From Acarospora socialis (lineage: Eukaryota; Ascomycota; Lecanoromycetes; Acarosporales; Acarosporaceae): DNA of 64,000 bases. This document shows positions 11,037 to 23,464 of the stretch, piece after piece. The translations under genes were made by a program, and so were the position numbers. The notes under the pieces are model-generated. The model saw only the letters and a program-made list of their open reading frames with translations. It searched no databases and had not been told where the DNA came from. How positions within the stretch are numbered: position 1 is the stretch's first letter; every line of letters begins with the position of its first letter. The DNA is taken from positions 186,001-250,000 of the forward strand of contig JAMYGW020000014.1 of the NCBI GenBank assembly GCA_025617375.2, in the 5' to 3' direction.

Positions 11037-12430
11037 TCAACACATACTCAGTAGTAAAGACAGATTCAAAATTAATGAGGCCGCTGTTGACGGCTTCTCG
11101 TTCGAAGTGATCTTGCCTTGTTGATGTGCTTGGCGTCTGTTTGGTTGGCATCGAGGTGCCACACAGGCAAAAAGAGGTTTTATATGTACATGGCTTGACG
11201 ACAGACGTAGAGGTTTGGTCGAAGTCGACACCGAATTGCTGTTCGTAGCCCTTGACTACCCAGCGAGCCTGATGTTGGCTAACTCGGTCGTAAACATTAA
11301 GCTTGACCTCGTACCCCAGCGTCCTCGTGGAAGGTGCTAGTCAGACAGCACAGGGACCACATCACATGTATTTTTCTCCTCCAAGGATTGTAATTCGTCC
11401 TTTGTCGCTTGCTTCCCCTCCTTGCATAGTGGCGACTGCACGGCCGGTTTATAACGTAGACGGTTTGACGAGGTCGCTCGCCGGAATGGCGGCTTATGGG
11501 TACGAAACGTGTGTGCATTAGGCTCATCGAAGGAGCCAAGAAGATCCTGAGGTGGGAGAAGACAGTGGCGTTGACTCGCCGGGATCAACACATGGTGAGG
11601 GAGGGAAGTTCGGTATTTCAGGATACTTGACCGCAGTGAGTCGGCGAGGTAGATTATACTCGTGCGTAACGGAAGGACACCATCGAATGGAAGGCGGGGA
11701 GGGAGGATTTTCCCATGCCGGGCATGGTAAGTCAAGGCGTGTCAATGAACGTGGCTTATTTGACCTCGAAGAATGTAACACTGGTGTAGACACCCCTCTG
11801 CAACGGCGGCAGGTCGTGACAATGAATGTGTGGGTGAGGTCTTGGAAGATAAATCCGCATTAGTTGTCTTCCGCCCTTGCTGTTAGGCATGTTTTCTTAT
11901 TATAAGCGGCAATGCCCTCTTCTACACAACAATTACAGGAGGTTGGGACTCGTTCGGATTCAAGGCCCCAAATGCGGTAGATTGAGATACCATTCATGCC
12001 TAAATAGTGGCATTGGAGACGACGGTTGTCAAATTTGGCTCCACGGTGGCATCGTTCCTTAGTAATATGAGACCAAACCATGGTACGAAGTACCGAAGAC
12101 TCGAGAGTTTGAAAAATCAGGACTATCCCCCGTCCAAGGTTCATATAACGTCTTGTCGATACACGAGTTCTGTAGTTCTTGATATAAAAGCGCAGTCTTG
12201 ATGGATTCCGGCCAGAGGTATAAGTTCGGGCCAGAATCTTTGAGCAGAGCTCGAGCGGGTTGGCAGGCCATACGTTTTAGTTCGCTCTGACACGCCGTTT
12301 TCTTCAGGCAAATAGTCGCAGTGGGCTCCCAGGTGGTGCCGCTTGCAGTAAACCAGTCCAAGGGACATACTGCAACAATGCCCTCTGCGATGACACACCG
12401 TATCATATATAAAGATATTCGGACCATCAC
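11037..12430 (-). mobile_element. Ty1/copia LTR retrotransposon fossil (pol fragment)
   Basis: Reading the minus strand from high to low coordinates, the order of parts is that of copia pol. The integrase end comes first (NGVSER-type segment near 12300 and the PYEPWTG/RVFG segment near 12080-12140). The linker before reverse transcriptase follows (KDELQSLEE near 11370), then the start of reverse transcriptase (VVKGYEQQFGVDF near 11220-11260). Gag, protease, most of reverse transcriptase, RNase H and both LTRs were not found. It is broken, with many interruptions, and looks old. Family assignment rests on these short conserved blocks. It abuts a Plavaka-like DNA transposon relic on its right. 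Confidence 0.7.
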
Positions 12431-12782
12431 ATGATCATTCGACGTGGCCTAGATATTGATGACCGCTTTTACACATTTCTATTAACGAAGCTACAGGCAC
12501 AAATGGCTATGCTTGACCTGTTAGGGGAGAGACCGAACACCGTTCAAGCTAAGACTCTGCTTCGACGAGGGTTCACTGCCATCTATCATGAATCTCAACG
12601 ATGTGTTTCGCGACGTCCCCGAGCCATGGAAAGACAGATGCCTCACCTTTCTAGCTCAACGCTGCAACTACAAAAGAGGAGACGAACAAAGGATAAGAGA
12701 CGAAAGGGTGGAAGACAGAATGCAGCATCCTCATCTGATACAAGTATACAACCCTCCACAGACGACGAGAAGCCTCGACCAC
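12431..12782. other. unassigned spacer between two transposon relics
   Basis: Lies between the copia fossil and the Plavaka-like relic. It carries a 150-codon plus-strand frame starting at 12431 that is basic and low-complexity. I see no transposase or pol motif on either strand. It could be eroded sequence of either neighbour. Confidence 0.3.
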
Positions 12783-13763
12783 TCAAGTCAGTTCAGAACA
12801 CCATGATCCAGGTCTATCGAGATATGAATCACGGCACATCCTGCAGGCCACAAGATCTGTTAGTGTCTGGTTGGAGTGGATGACTTGGATTTCGGCAAGT
12901 TCGTCTCCCTGCTTGTGAGAGAACTGAACTACAACGACAAGCAAGATAAGATTGTACATGAACGTGTTGGGATGGTCACTATGCATATTGCCAATGAGCT
13001 GGAGTGGAGAACAGCAATCTCCAAGATGCATACAGAGGGAGCAGACCCACTTATTATCAGCATTATAGTGCCGAACCGGGGCATATACGGGGTCGTTGCA
13101 TAAAGGCTGGTGACCCAGTAGAAAGCGAATGGTATCTATCACATCGCGGTATTGTATGACATACTATTGGTCTGCCATCCCATCATAACAGCCTCCACCG
13201 TAAAGGTCTGTGCCGTCCACCCCTATTTCTCTTGCGCTCCACCAACACCAAAAGGAACCTGGTGTATGCTGCCAAGCCATTCCGCAGGGTTCTTGAAGCC
13301 TAAGAGACTGTGCATCTCAGTCATCTGCGGGTCTTTAAAGTAATAAATCCACGTTCCCCTTTGTAACTTGCGTGCGGTGAAACCATAATGCAAAGTCGTA
13401 CTCGGTCTTGCTTCTGAAAGGGTAGTAGTCAAGATTCTTGGGTACATTGTCTTGTTCGGGGACCGGCCCATTGGTTGATAAAAAAGGTGCATTATCTGTA
13501 TCTAGAACTGCACCAGCGTTGCCGCCATTTGCGTCCCGAAAACACTCAACTCGAATAGAGGATGAGGTCGATAGAGGACCGCGTTGACTGCGTAAATTTG
13601 TTGGCGGTTTAGGCATCTCCTCGTCGTCTGATGTGCCATACACCGGGACTGGACGAAGAGGTTGGTGAAGTCTTCGCGGTTGGATAGAAGGGTTATATCG
13701 GGGTCTCATGTGCGTTCTCACGCCCACTTCCAAGTTAGCATCATCTACCTCCGCTTGAACCAA
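12783..13763 (-). mobile_element. Plavaka-like DNA transposon, transposase N-terminal relic
   Basis: Two conserved blocks of the Plavaka-type fungal transposase (Kyakuja-Dileera-Zisupton relatives) lie in order on the minus strand. The first (13763 down to about 13230) has a variable low-complexity N-terminus followed by YYPFRSKTEYDFALWFH and then MTEMHSLLGFKNPAEWL with HQVPFGV. The second (about 13142 down to 13010) has IDTIRFLLGHQPL, VYAPVRHYNADN and a degraded form of the family's MHTGDWW (MHLGDCC). The blocks are in different frames, and the second runs into sequence that no longer resembles the transposase. The catalytic core downstream is missing. No terminal inverted repeats or target duplication were found. 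It is an inactive fragment. Confidence 0.7.
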
Positions 13764-14266
13764 GGCGTCTTGATCAACCGAGTGTGAGTCAAGGTAAGTG
13801 TTCTAATCCTCTATGAATTACTATTAACAAACTCTCTAGGTTAGGGAGATTTGCGACGGTCTCCTCTCGCAGTACTACAAACTTGAAAATTTCGCGGTGA
13901 CGCTCGCCGGAAACGAGAAGGACGCGCTATTTGCGCAGTGAAAGACATACTTGGGACGGGTCACGGGGACCTATAAGGAAGACCGGGGTGGAGGAGCTGC
14001 TGGGGACAATTCCGAAGGTGCCACGGACATGGGTGGAGGCTACGGACAGCCAGCTCCGGGCGGAGGGTGCCTCCGAGTCCATGCTGGAGGAGTGGAGGAA
14101 GAAGCCTGGCCCTGGTGACGACGACATCGATTGGAGGAGCTGGAGGGATGACGGGGGTTGGGGCTACGTCACAACACCAAGCTGCGGCGACAGCGAGGTC
14201 ACAAGAGTTAGGAAATTTCAGAGAGTATATATAGAATGGTTAATAATATCGACAATACAATACTAG
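13764..14266 (+). pseudogene. unidentified coding remnant with one candidate intron
   Basis: A 46-nt sequence with intron signals (13794-13839: GTAAGT donor, TTAAC branch-like site, TAG acceptor) is followed by the open segment VREICDGLLSQYYKLENF. A stop and a frame change come next, then a 110-codon frame rich in acidic and Trp residues (VPRTWVEATDSQLRAEG, then WRSWRDDGGWGYV). This has the texture of real protein rather than random sequence, but I do not recognise a family. A stop also lies just before the putative donor. It may be an old gene fragment; it is not part of the Plavaka relic, which is on the other strand. Confidence 0.3.
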
Positions 14267-15291
14267 CGCGTATGCAGAATAGAAACTCCCCGGATCTCTC
14301 CGTGTGTGTATAGACGCACCTCTCTGCACTTCCATAGGGCATCCCTTCATCGAGTTTCCGCTTTAGATATCAAACCTATTTAATGTCTTGATGGTGAATA
14401 CAGATCTGCGAAACTTCCAGTCCTTGTTGCAAAACTGTTTCAGACCGAACTTCCCTGAATTGCTGTCATTTCAGGTCCTTCCCAGCCAATTCAGATGCGC
14501 ATGTTTCTTATTGTCAGTGTCACAGAGAGCCATCGAAGGCAGCCTTATATTGTATACCGTCGCCTCGCAAGTCTACCGATTCAAAATGCACGACCGATAT
14601 GCCTGCTACAAAGTAAGCCATGCGCGCAACGCTGTTCGTCTTAAGAATCGACTTCCCTTTGCAATACAATATCCTCGCTCTTGAGCTGACAGCAACCATG
14701 TTATCGGCCTAGCAAGGAATCGTGAGTTCCCTTCCTCACGCAAACACATGGACATCCAATAACACCTTATTTGTGAGGCCGTCGATTGTTGTCTCGTCGC
14801 CTTCGAAATCCTGTCTACCTCCGCGCAGGCCGCATAAGGCAGGATATTTTCTTCGACGTCATGCCCAACAGTCGACGGCGGGCCGGTATAGCTCGGTGGC
14901 TCTGTTACCCAATAGACCGGATGCAAAAGCGCAAGAAACTGATCACTCAGCTGAGGACGATTTACTGTGATCAGCTATGTTGCACTGCCATTGGTAACAA
15001 TTATCATATTCAAGCCCACCTCTCAAGATGGTGGTTAATGCATGCAGAATACGGCGCAGACCCTATGCTCATACAACTTTTCTATATGAAGTGAAAATGT
15101 ACAACTAGAATTACAGTTGTTGCTGCATGAGTCTAGGATATCTTCTGTGTCATGAGCTCAATGATTTAACAATCCACATTCGGGTCCAAACTGATGCCTG
15201 TCTGCACTTCAAAAACCTCACCCTCGTTCTCAACTTATCTGCGCCTTGATCCAAGCAAATCTCACCTCTACAACTGCACATCACATACGCA
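14267..15291. other. gene-free stretch upstream of the SNF2 gene
   Basis: No recognised gene. Overlapping short frames on both strands at 14600-15090 carry no known motif. The last 100 bases before 15292 are pyrimidine- and AC-rich (CACCTCTACAACTGCACATC), as is usual for filamentous-fungal 5' leaders, and probably belong to the SNF2 transcript. Confidence 0.45.
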
Positions 15292-18200
15292 ATGCCGGCA
15301 AAACGAGATACCTCACTCAGATACGGCGAGGGCGACCTTGACCCAAACGATCCAGTCTTTTCCAATATGACCCAAATTATTGAAGCGACTCCTCTAACGC
15401 AAGGCGACCTTGACTACATGTACTCCACAATTGACAAATGGCTGAAAGCGAACGAGCCAGATGTCACGCACATGAGATCGAACGCAGAGAAGGCAGCCCT
15501 CAATCCACTAGTCACTATACTTTACAACAAGATGAACAACAAGCTCATGAATTACACTCCCTCGTTCATCAGAGCTGCGATGACATTTGTGATCCAGCAA
15601 AGACTCTTCAACTTATGTCGCAACACTGACAGCACCAAAGACAATCATAACGAATCTGCTCCCCCTTCACCATCGGGGCCGAAGGCAGTCGAGACGAAGC
15701 CATCCACTGTGGCACCGAGGTCGAACCCAGTATCGATGGCAGACAATAATCTGGACTTCGGCATAAGGGCGCGTGTAGTTCTAGATGCAGCTACAGCACT
15801 GCCAGACCAACATACCCAGCTAAGCGTTGCTTCCCTTGGGGATGTTGTATCAACTCCGATTGTTGATAACAAGAGTCTCATGAATCAGGCATCCTTTGAG
15901 TCATGGGCGGAAATCCTACGCCAGGACATCGACTATACTGATTCCCACGCAATCACATACCAATTTCCCGAAGGCATACTCACCATCAGACGAGACAGGC
16001 AGTTTCGCGCCGCACTCATCGAAGCTTGGAATTCAGGTCTAACATACGCCATGTTTAGCATCACCTCATCATTGCCAGTTCGTAAGTACAAATCATCTAC
16101 TTGATATGTGGCAGCAAGCTAAGCTCCTAACTAGGTTCTCCAGTGAGACCTCCCATTCCGAAGGTGGTGACAAGGGGAGTGTCTGTAAACAGCCCTGATA
16201 TTGTCAGTCCCGAAAAGCCGTCAACAAGCAGCCCAGAGAAACGAACAATCTCTACTCAAGGAGGACGCGAAACGGCCAAGAAACCAGCTACTCCAAGAAA
16301 TCAATCGGGTGATGGCAACAGCATTAAAGAAGGTATTTGTTCATCACCAAAGCAGACACAGCCGCATCACAAAGGGTCATCAAAACAACCTGGAGAGATA
16401 CCAGGTCCATCACGTCCCAAGGACACTACAATTGCTGAAAATATTGAAAACCCACCCGCAACCGGCGGGACTATGCTTGCCCCGGACATAACCATGTTGC
16501 CCGGGGTTGTAGAGGATTTCAACACTGCCATTAATACTGAGGTAGAGCCGGAGGCTACTGCGGAGGGGTATGTTGAGTGCTACTCCATGTATCTCAAGCT
16601 CTAGCTAATCAAATGGTATAGGCTCATGGCAAAGGTCAAACTCACGGCGACCGAGCACCTCCACGAGCCGGGTCGATGGGAACAATGTTGTAGACTCTTT
16701 CTACATGATCATCGCAAGATAACGCCGAGCGAAAGAATTCAGATTCCGGGTCTGACAACGCCATTATTCCTCTACCAGGCTTTCGGAGTATATGTAATGT
16801 TTGAGATGGAGATTTACCAGGGTGGAGGCTACAACGCAGATGACATGGGGCTGGGCAAGGTACACAACTCTCAAGCATTCCCAAAGAACAGCGCTGACAT
16901 CATAATCAGACCGTGCAGCTATTGGCGCTGATCTGTCTTAATCGCATCCTTGAAGTGGCTCATCTCGAGGTCATTCGTGCTCGTCGGGAAAACAAGTTTG
17001 ATCAACACCTGGCCAGAGGCACATCTGCAAACCCTCAACCCGATAATGTTCAATGCCCTTCCGGCAACAAGTTCGGGATCCTGTGCCCGTGTATTGAAGG
17101 TGGTCCGGCCTCGCGACTGATGCCGCAAACTGGGCCCAACCTAATTGTTGTCCCTGCGGCACTGGTACCGAATTGGTTACAAGAGGTGCACAAACACCTG
17201 GACCTCGACAACAAGCCTGACAAGTGGGAGGTCAGACATGCCTACGGCGACGCCAAGATGAACAAACTGGCCGCGAAGCTCTCAGTTAATGATCGGATGT
17301 TGCTGGAAGTCGAACCTAAGCCTGGCAAACCCAACCAGACTCAACAGAGAGTTGGACAGTCGCGCGTCGTCATCATCACCACTAAAGGATCCTACCAAGG
17401 TCATGTCCAGAACATCATGAGAGACGTCGAATATCCACCGAGGCTACCAAGATCCAGGAAGCCTGCAAGGCCTGTCTATAAATATTGGGAACTTGGTTGG
17501 GGCAGAGCTGTGGTAGATGAAGCGCACTTCGAAGAAACACCCTCTTCTGGAACGATTCGGCTGTTCAAAAGTTTCGGCACTGGGGTACGGAAGTGGTTCT
17601 TGACGGGTACTCCTTTTGAGCGGTCTCCCGCACAGATGGCAGGTTGGGTTGCGACTATTGAAGATGAAGATTGGACTGAGCCAGCATCGTTTCCTGACTG
17701 GCCTGAGAGGGAGGTCCATTATGCCAAACTCAAGAACTGCACCTCAGCTTCGCTCCGCCGGATGGGCAAGACGCATGACCGCATTGTTATGGGAAAAGAG
17801 ACAGACGAGGTTGCCATCGACCAGTATATCACGTCATTGACCGAGGTTCTCGGCACCCTCTGGTTGAAACGCAGCACAACACAATCGACCTTCTTCGGCC
17901 ATCCACTAACTCAAGTCCCCTCCAATACTAACTTTGTTATAGACTGCAGTTTACCTTCAAAGTTCAATCAACTTGTAAACTCTCCGCTAATGTCTATCAC
18001 GGAAGAGTTGAAGCAGGAAAATGCTGCTGCCATTCAGAAATGGATCGCTGAAGGCCGTTTAGGCGCACAACCAGTCATCAATCAAACAAGTTGGCTTTTA
18101 AAAGTACGGCGGTTGAGGATTCTGAGCAGCTTCCCGCGACTGGGAGAGTTGGCCGCTACGAAGACGCTTGCTTTGAAAGGCGAAGAGGACCTGGAAAATG

Positions 18201-19043
18201 GATGGGTACGCGTCAGAAGGGGAGAACTGTACGAGCTTGAAGAATGTGGTTCACCCTACGAAAAATACATCACCGACATATGCTCGCCGGAGAATTGTCC
18301 GAAGGCCGCGGCCATCACCAAGCTGATTTCGGAATGGGACAAAGATGAGAAGGCAGTGTTGTGCTCCATGGGACCAACGAATGCACTCATCCTATACTGG
18401 GTATGTGGAATATCGCGGCTAACTTCCACACCGCAGCATTGATTACCATAAGCCATTGGATTAGAACTATACTGACTGCCACCAGTACCTCAGACTTGTC
18501 GTGAAGGCTCCGGTTGCTCTGATTCATGGGGCAATGTTGAAGTCAAAAGTCATGGACATTATAATGCTCTTTCAGGAAGACTCTGATACCATTGAAAGAT
18601 ATCCCACCACTCCAACCCCTCGATATCTTGTCGGCACCACCAAGCTCATTGGTGTCGGCTACACACTGCATAGGGCCAAGCGATTAATCCAACTGGATCC
18701 GGAATGGATGGAGCGGGACCAAGAGCAGGCCAAGAAGCGCATCAACCGGATTGGCCAGCAGAATGCAACGACCACCTACACACTACAGTGTATTGGTTCC
18801 GACGTCGAGCGAACCATCTATGACCGACAAAACCGGAGAACACACCTCATGAAGTTGGCCCTAGATCCTGACAAATTCAACGAAGGAATACTCAAGAGGG
18901 GTGTAGGGGACGATGAGGATGATGATCTGGCGATTATTGACGAAGAGGATGCGATTGATGAAGCCCCTGACGAGGTGTCACCACGCCCACACCTCCATGA
19001 CACCAACCCATACACCGCCGACAAGCCCTTCGATCTTGGGTAA
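15292..19043 (+). CDS. SNF2-family DEAH helicase/ATPase, five exons, intact
   Basis: Exons are 15292-16081, 16144-16567, 16622-16859, 16910-18400 and 18486-19043, with introns of 62, 54, 50 and 85 nt. All have GT..AG ends and all joins keep frame, giving 1166 aa. SNF2 ATPases translocate on double-stranded DNA and remodel chromatin or repair intermediates. Motif I (NADDMGLGK-T) is split exactly by intron 3; the TVQLLALICLN that follows confirms the splice. Motif Ia is LIVVPAALVPNWL, motif II is VVDEAHFE (about residue 686), motif III is FLTGTPF. In exon 5 the C-terminal RecA lobe has IGVGYTLHRA (V) and KRINRIGQQ (VI). The first 400 residues are unrecognised, partly Ser/Pro-rich. No RING, bromo or chromo domain is visible, so it is not a typical Rad5/HLTF or Rad54. 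The acidic tail (GDDEDDDLAIIDEED) is probably disordered. No disruption found. Confidence 0.85.
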
Positions 19044-22000
19044 CTATCGGAAGCCAATCCGACGAGCTTCTAAAGGCCGGCCATGCTTCGTTGGACGCAG
19101 TGTGCGGAATAGTTCAAGTTGTGCTGACGAGACTGCTCGTTGGTGAAGGGACCTGGGCTTGGGAGCTGTCTTTGAAATGGTATGTGACTTTGATGTGGTT
19201 TAGCGGAAAGCGCACCCTCCATTGCTTGCCATCAACATTAATGGTGAGGGTCGATGTATCAATGGTTGTCTCACCGGACTCCCCTTATTCTCCCTTTCCC
19301 CCATGCCTCATACTCCGAGCACTGTTATCATCCTGTGTTTGTTTGATGGGCGCGAGGTTGGCAGCATACCGTCTTTGGCGTCCGTCTGAGCATACGGGGG
19401 CTGTGTAAGATGACGCCGTCGTAGATATCAGTAGCAATTGTCGGGGTTGCAACTGCTTTCTCTATCGCGCCCTTTTACTTACTTCCCCTGCCTTTCCTTA
19501 ATCTACGGCAAGGTAAAAGAAGTCATGATAGGGATAATGGATTCACCCTGTGGTCCACTTCTTCGAGCGTGCAGTCTATATACAGGATCGTTTCGAGGGA
19601 CAGTTTCAATTTCGTGTCATGTAGGTCTGTGTGGATGTTGTTTCACGGTTATAGAGATTGTGAACGGTTGCAGGAAACTGTACAGCTTCTTTGGAGTTTC
19701 GGGGCCCTGCTCCTCTTCTGCTTCCATGAGACCTCGAGTGCCTCTGTTTCTCTTGTCATTCGGTTGAGTCACCATTGCGAAAGCTCAGTCGCAACCTCGT
19801 ATCAACATACGCCAAGCGTGATGAATAAGTGTGGGTGTCCAATCCCGCGGCCGGCACCGACCGAACAGCTTCTGAAATCATCATCTTCTGGAACAGAGAG
19901 ACAATGACTTCTCAAAGATTATCATCCGATAAGTGGAAAGGCCAACAAGGTCGACGAGGAATGCCTTGGAGTAAGCCCAGCGTACTTCCTCTCCGCCAGA
20001 CTGGTAGGCTGGCAACAATGAGCAACTTCAACTCCCTAAAGCCCGTCTTGCCCAGAGATTCATCTGCCCTGCTTCTGTCCCAAGTAATTTGGCCGCCTCC
20101 ACCGAGTATTGCGCTTAAGCCTTACTTTCTACAGGACCCCAAGGGTGCGATATGTGGATGATTGGCAGCAAATCTCGGTTGTCATCCATGTGTATTGTAG
20201 GTCCCCTGGCGTGTGTAAAGACCTTGTCGCGCATTGATGCAGACTGACATATGGTCGATCGTAAAAGGCAATAGTCTTGGTTCAAATTAATCGCGAAATT
20301 GGCGATTTTGCTTCATTCCTTCTCCGAGACCAGGAAGCTGAATGATGAGACCAGGGAACGGTTTGCTATAAGTATCTAATGACCTAGGTAGGAATATATG
20401 AATTGCCAAGGGCTCGGGGAATAGGAAATACAGGCAAGAGAGTTAAGTGTGTTAGATCAGAATCACTGTCATGCAATTCACAACTCACCTTCGCAGCTAC
20501 GTCGTCAAAGGAAGCTCTTGTTTTCACCTGTCACGAGGCGGGCTATATGTCTTGAGGGCTATATGTCTTGACCGGGACTGCCTCACGCCTGCCCTGTCTA
20601 TCCACTTCCTCCTTTCATTAACTTAACGACGTCGGAGATCAACGACTCAAACCCCTACTGCTGAACCTTCATCAGCACAAGAAAACATTTGACTTGATCA
20701 TCCGGTTTGTGGCGAGACAAGAAGGAACCGGGAGCCAAACCCTCCTAAGACGAGTCTTTTCACCTCTATCCACATGGCTGGCAAACAGCGACGTGGTTTG
20801 CAGGTAAGAGTGGCCGACAGTAGACCCCCTGGAGTTACTGCAGATAGCTTCACTTGATGGAACGGAGTGTTGAATGGGAGGATATAGGCCGGTAATGCTA
20901 AGCCGTTACTGTCCTGATTTCGCGCCGGCGTGCTCGTCCGAGAACAGACGATGGTCACTATGGTCGGCCGAGAAGACAGAGATGCTTCGACATTTGGCAC
21001 TGTGTTCGTGGCAGTGATAGTCCTTTCCTATATCTGCGGCGGAATATCAGTTCGAGATACTATCCGCATCAATCAATTACATAAGGAAATCGTCATTATT
21101 AGCTATGCGGGTTGAAGTTTATCGATCTGCTTACAGGTTCATAATCAAAGATACGTATCTAACAGAAGGTCGACCTACATACAGGCTTCTTAGTCAAGGC
21201 GGTGTGACCTTGATTCTTGCCTAGATGCACATTGGCCGGCTCGTAAGTTGGGCTGCTGATAATACAGACGTCAACTCGCTATCAAGGGAGGGAAGCTCGA
21301 CTTCCGGGGAGGGCCATGCCCGCTTAAATGAATGCAACGAATTAACTGGACGTCCGTACTGGAAGACGCTTCACTGGTCGTCGCCATCCCATTCGCGCCT
21401 GATGTGTAGTTGCAGATGTAAATAACAAACGACCCCACCAGGCCTCACCAATGACGACTCAGGTTTGTCGCTGACGTCTTGCAAGTTGGAGAGACAGGCA
21501 GGTATACTACCATCGCGACCATGACCGCCATTCGGTTGCTAGGTCCGCGCTTGGCCCGGTTACCCTTTAGCACTCGGCTTAGGCCCGGCTTCCAATTCGG
21601 TGCTTGGCCCATTGGCAGTGTCGTCATCCTTCTAAAGCAGGGGCATACTGTAGTCGACGAGATATGGTTGCTGCCCAGGTCCGACTCCACGTAAACCTCT
21701 CCTTACGATATACATATCTCGGGCTTCTCAGGGCCTCGTGTCGAGTTGATGTTGTAGCATTGTCACGTGTAACTCTCAAAACCCTGGTGGTGTCAACGGA
21801 GTGGGGATGAGACATCATATTACAAGCCTCAACCGAATGGAGGTCCGGCCAGAACAGTCGGCGAGCACCATGGCAAGACGCAGGCGCGTAAAACCCGGTG
21901 GGTTGCGAATCATCGTTCTCGATTGGGAAAAGGATAAACTGGCCAAAATCCGAATCAGAGGTCGATGTTGCAGTAAGCAGTTGTTCAGATCTGCTGCATA

Positions 22001-23346
22001 CGGACAGGAATGACAAAGAGCTTGCAATTTCAAGAAGAAGACACCAGGCAGATGTGGTTGATTTACCAAATCCTCGCAACACTATATACACCATTCCATG
22101 TAACCTTCTCCTGTATTGCATGCAGCCCACCCTGCAATTAGCTTCTTATCCGTGCAGATACGTATATAATTGTGCAAACATGGTACGCACATTAGAGATG
22201 GTGGCTGTGAGATGGCGACGTTCCATATAGTCTATTGGTCCTCAGTATTGCGCACTTGCTCTCACGTGCCTGGTTGATAGACAATAAGTAGTCCCGTGTT
22301 CGCGCGGCTGAGTACCAGAAAAATGCATGTAATGAATGAGGGGGAGTAAATCTAAGATGACAGAATGATCGTAATCGACGAATGACGTCGTCAGCCAGTT
22401 GTCTTAACCAGAGAACCTCGACTGCCAACAGCGGAGCCGAGTATGAAGGTAGCCTGCCGAGCTCGAGTCTCTTCCTCGCAATACTTTCACGGGGGCTCTT
22501 GCATTCGCGGCAAGGTCATATCATCTTGCATACTGATAGGCAGCTCGCGCTGCTGCCGCTACTCGTCCGTTCAGTCATCTCAACATGCCATCACAAAAAC
22601 TCCGAATGGGATTCCAGCGATTCAAGCAGCGTCTCATTCGGGAAGAGAGGACGAGTCCAGACGAGCCAATATCCCTTCACTTCCGCAACACCTGAACCAA
22701 CCTGCGACGCCTCGTTGTTACTCAAGTCAGTCAGAGCGGACAATTGCTAATTGTTCTCTAGACTTTTTCGCATCGGGTCTTAGCGTCATGGTCCGAAGTG
22801 CGCATCCACTAAGAACATTGAGCGCTTGCCATGAAGATGGGCTTTTAGAATGCGTCTTCGACGAAGCGAACTAAATGACGGAGCACAGTTCAGATCTGGA
22901 TCCATCCAGAGGCGCGGACATCTTGATGACTCCATGAGACATCCGTTCGACAGACATTATGGCATGCCGGCGTGTGGTGTTCATTACCATAAACGAACTC
23001 AGAGGGGGCAGGTGGTACTGAGGCTTAGAGTCTGCTGTGTGGAGACCTTGTGTAGGCAGATATGCCAACTGAGAGCATTCCGGTCGCAGATTTTGCCATG
23101 AAGAAACTGTCCTCTTAGATCCGCTCTGTTCCTCATTCGCTTCTCATCTTTCGCAGCTCTTATGCGATGCCATTTTGGGGTCGCTGACCACCGCACTGAC
23201 ATATGATAGGCTTGTATCAAATGCGCCGAGCCATGGCGGCCGGTCCAAGGTTCCATCTCTTCATTCGACGCTCACTAAATCTGTCGATCCCGTTCCAATG
23301 TTGTTCGCATCACCGCGGTACGTCTACCGTATGCGTAAGATAAAGA
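19044..23346. other. long gene-free stretch, nothing recognised
   Basis: About 4.3 kb with only short frames (the longest about 168 codons, minus strand 21624-22130, no motif). Parts such as 22440-22870 look like eroded coding sequence because several overlapping frames stay open, but I can name no family. One perfect 16-bp tandem duplication lies at 20540-20571. The first few hundred bases may include the SNF2 3' untranslated region. Confidence 0.4.
20540..20571. repeat. perfect 16-bp tandem duplication
   Basis: GGGCTATATGTCTTGA occurs twice back to back with no mismatch. It is in non-coding sequence and looks like a recent slippage or repair duplication. Confidence 0.9.
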
Positions 23347-23464
23347 GTACCCAGGGAAGGCCAGAGTTGATCGAAGTTATCGTTGTGCGTTGAGCATGTT
23401 AAGCATGCAGTAAAGGTGCTAAAAGTCAGGAGGGTACGGGGTGCGAATCCTCTATATGCTAGAG
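23347..23464 (+). pseudogene. degenerate 5S rRNA-like sequence (candidate)
   Basis: The 3' half keeps the marks of eukaryotic 5S rRNA at the right spacing. GTTAAGC (23398-23404, box A core) is followed by a TAAAAGTCAGGAGGGTAC segment comparable to the 5S TAGTAGTTGGGTGGGTGAC. GGGT starts 34 bases after the first base of GTTAAGC, as in fungal 5S, and GCGAATCC lies at 23443-23450, one base closer than expected. The first 50 bases match poorly and the terminal helix is not convincing. A T-rich run (CTTTTTCTTTTTT, about 23493-23505), which could stop RNA polymerase III, comes 30 bases after the end. Filamentous fungi usually have dispersed 5S genes, so a lone copy fits. A tRNA was considered, but the anticodon arm does not pair. 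Probably a pseudogene. Confidence 0.45.

Noticed and set aside
12876-13103. 75-codon plus-strand frame inside the Plavaka-like relic.
   Set aside because: It is the antisense shadow of the conserved transposase block.
23393-23461. tRNA gene suggested by a 7-bp acceptor-like pairing (AGCATGT/ATATGCT) and a GGTGCGAATCC box-B-like motif.
   Set aside because: No anticodon stem can be formed and the T stem is weak; the landmarks fit a 5S rRNA relic better.
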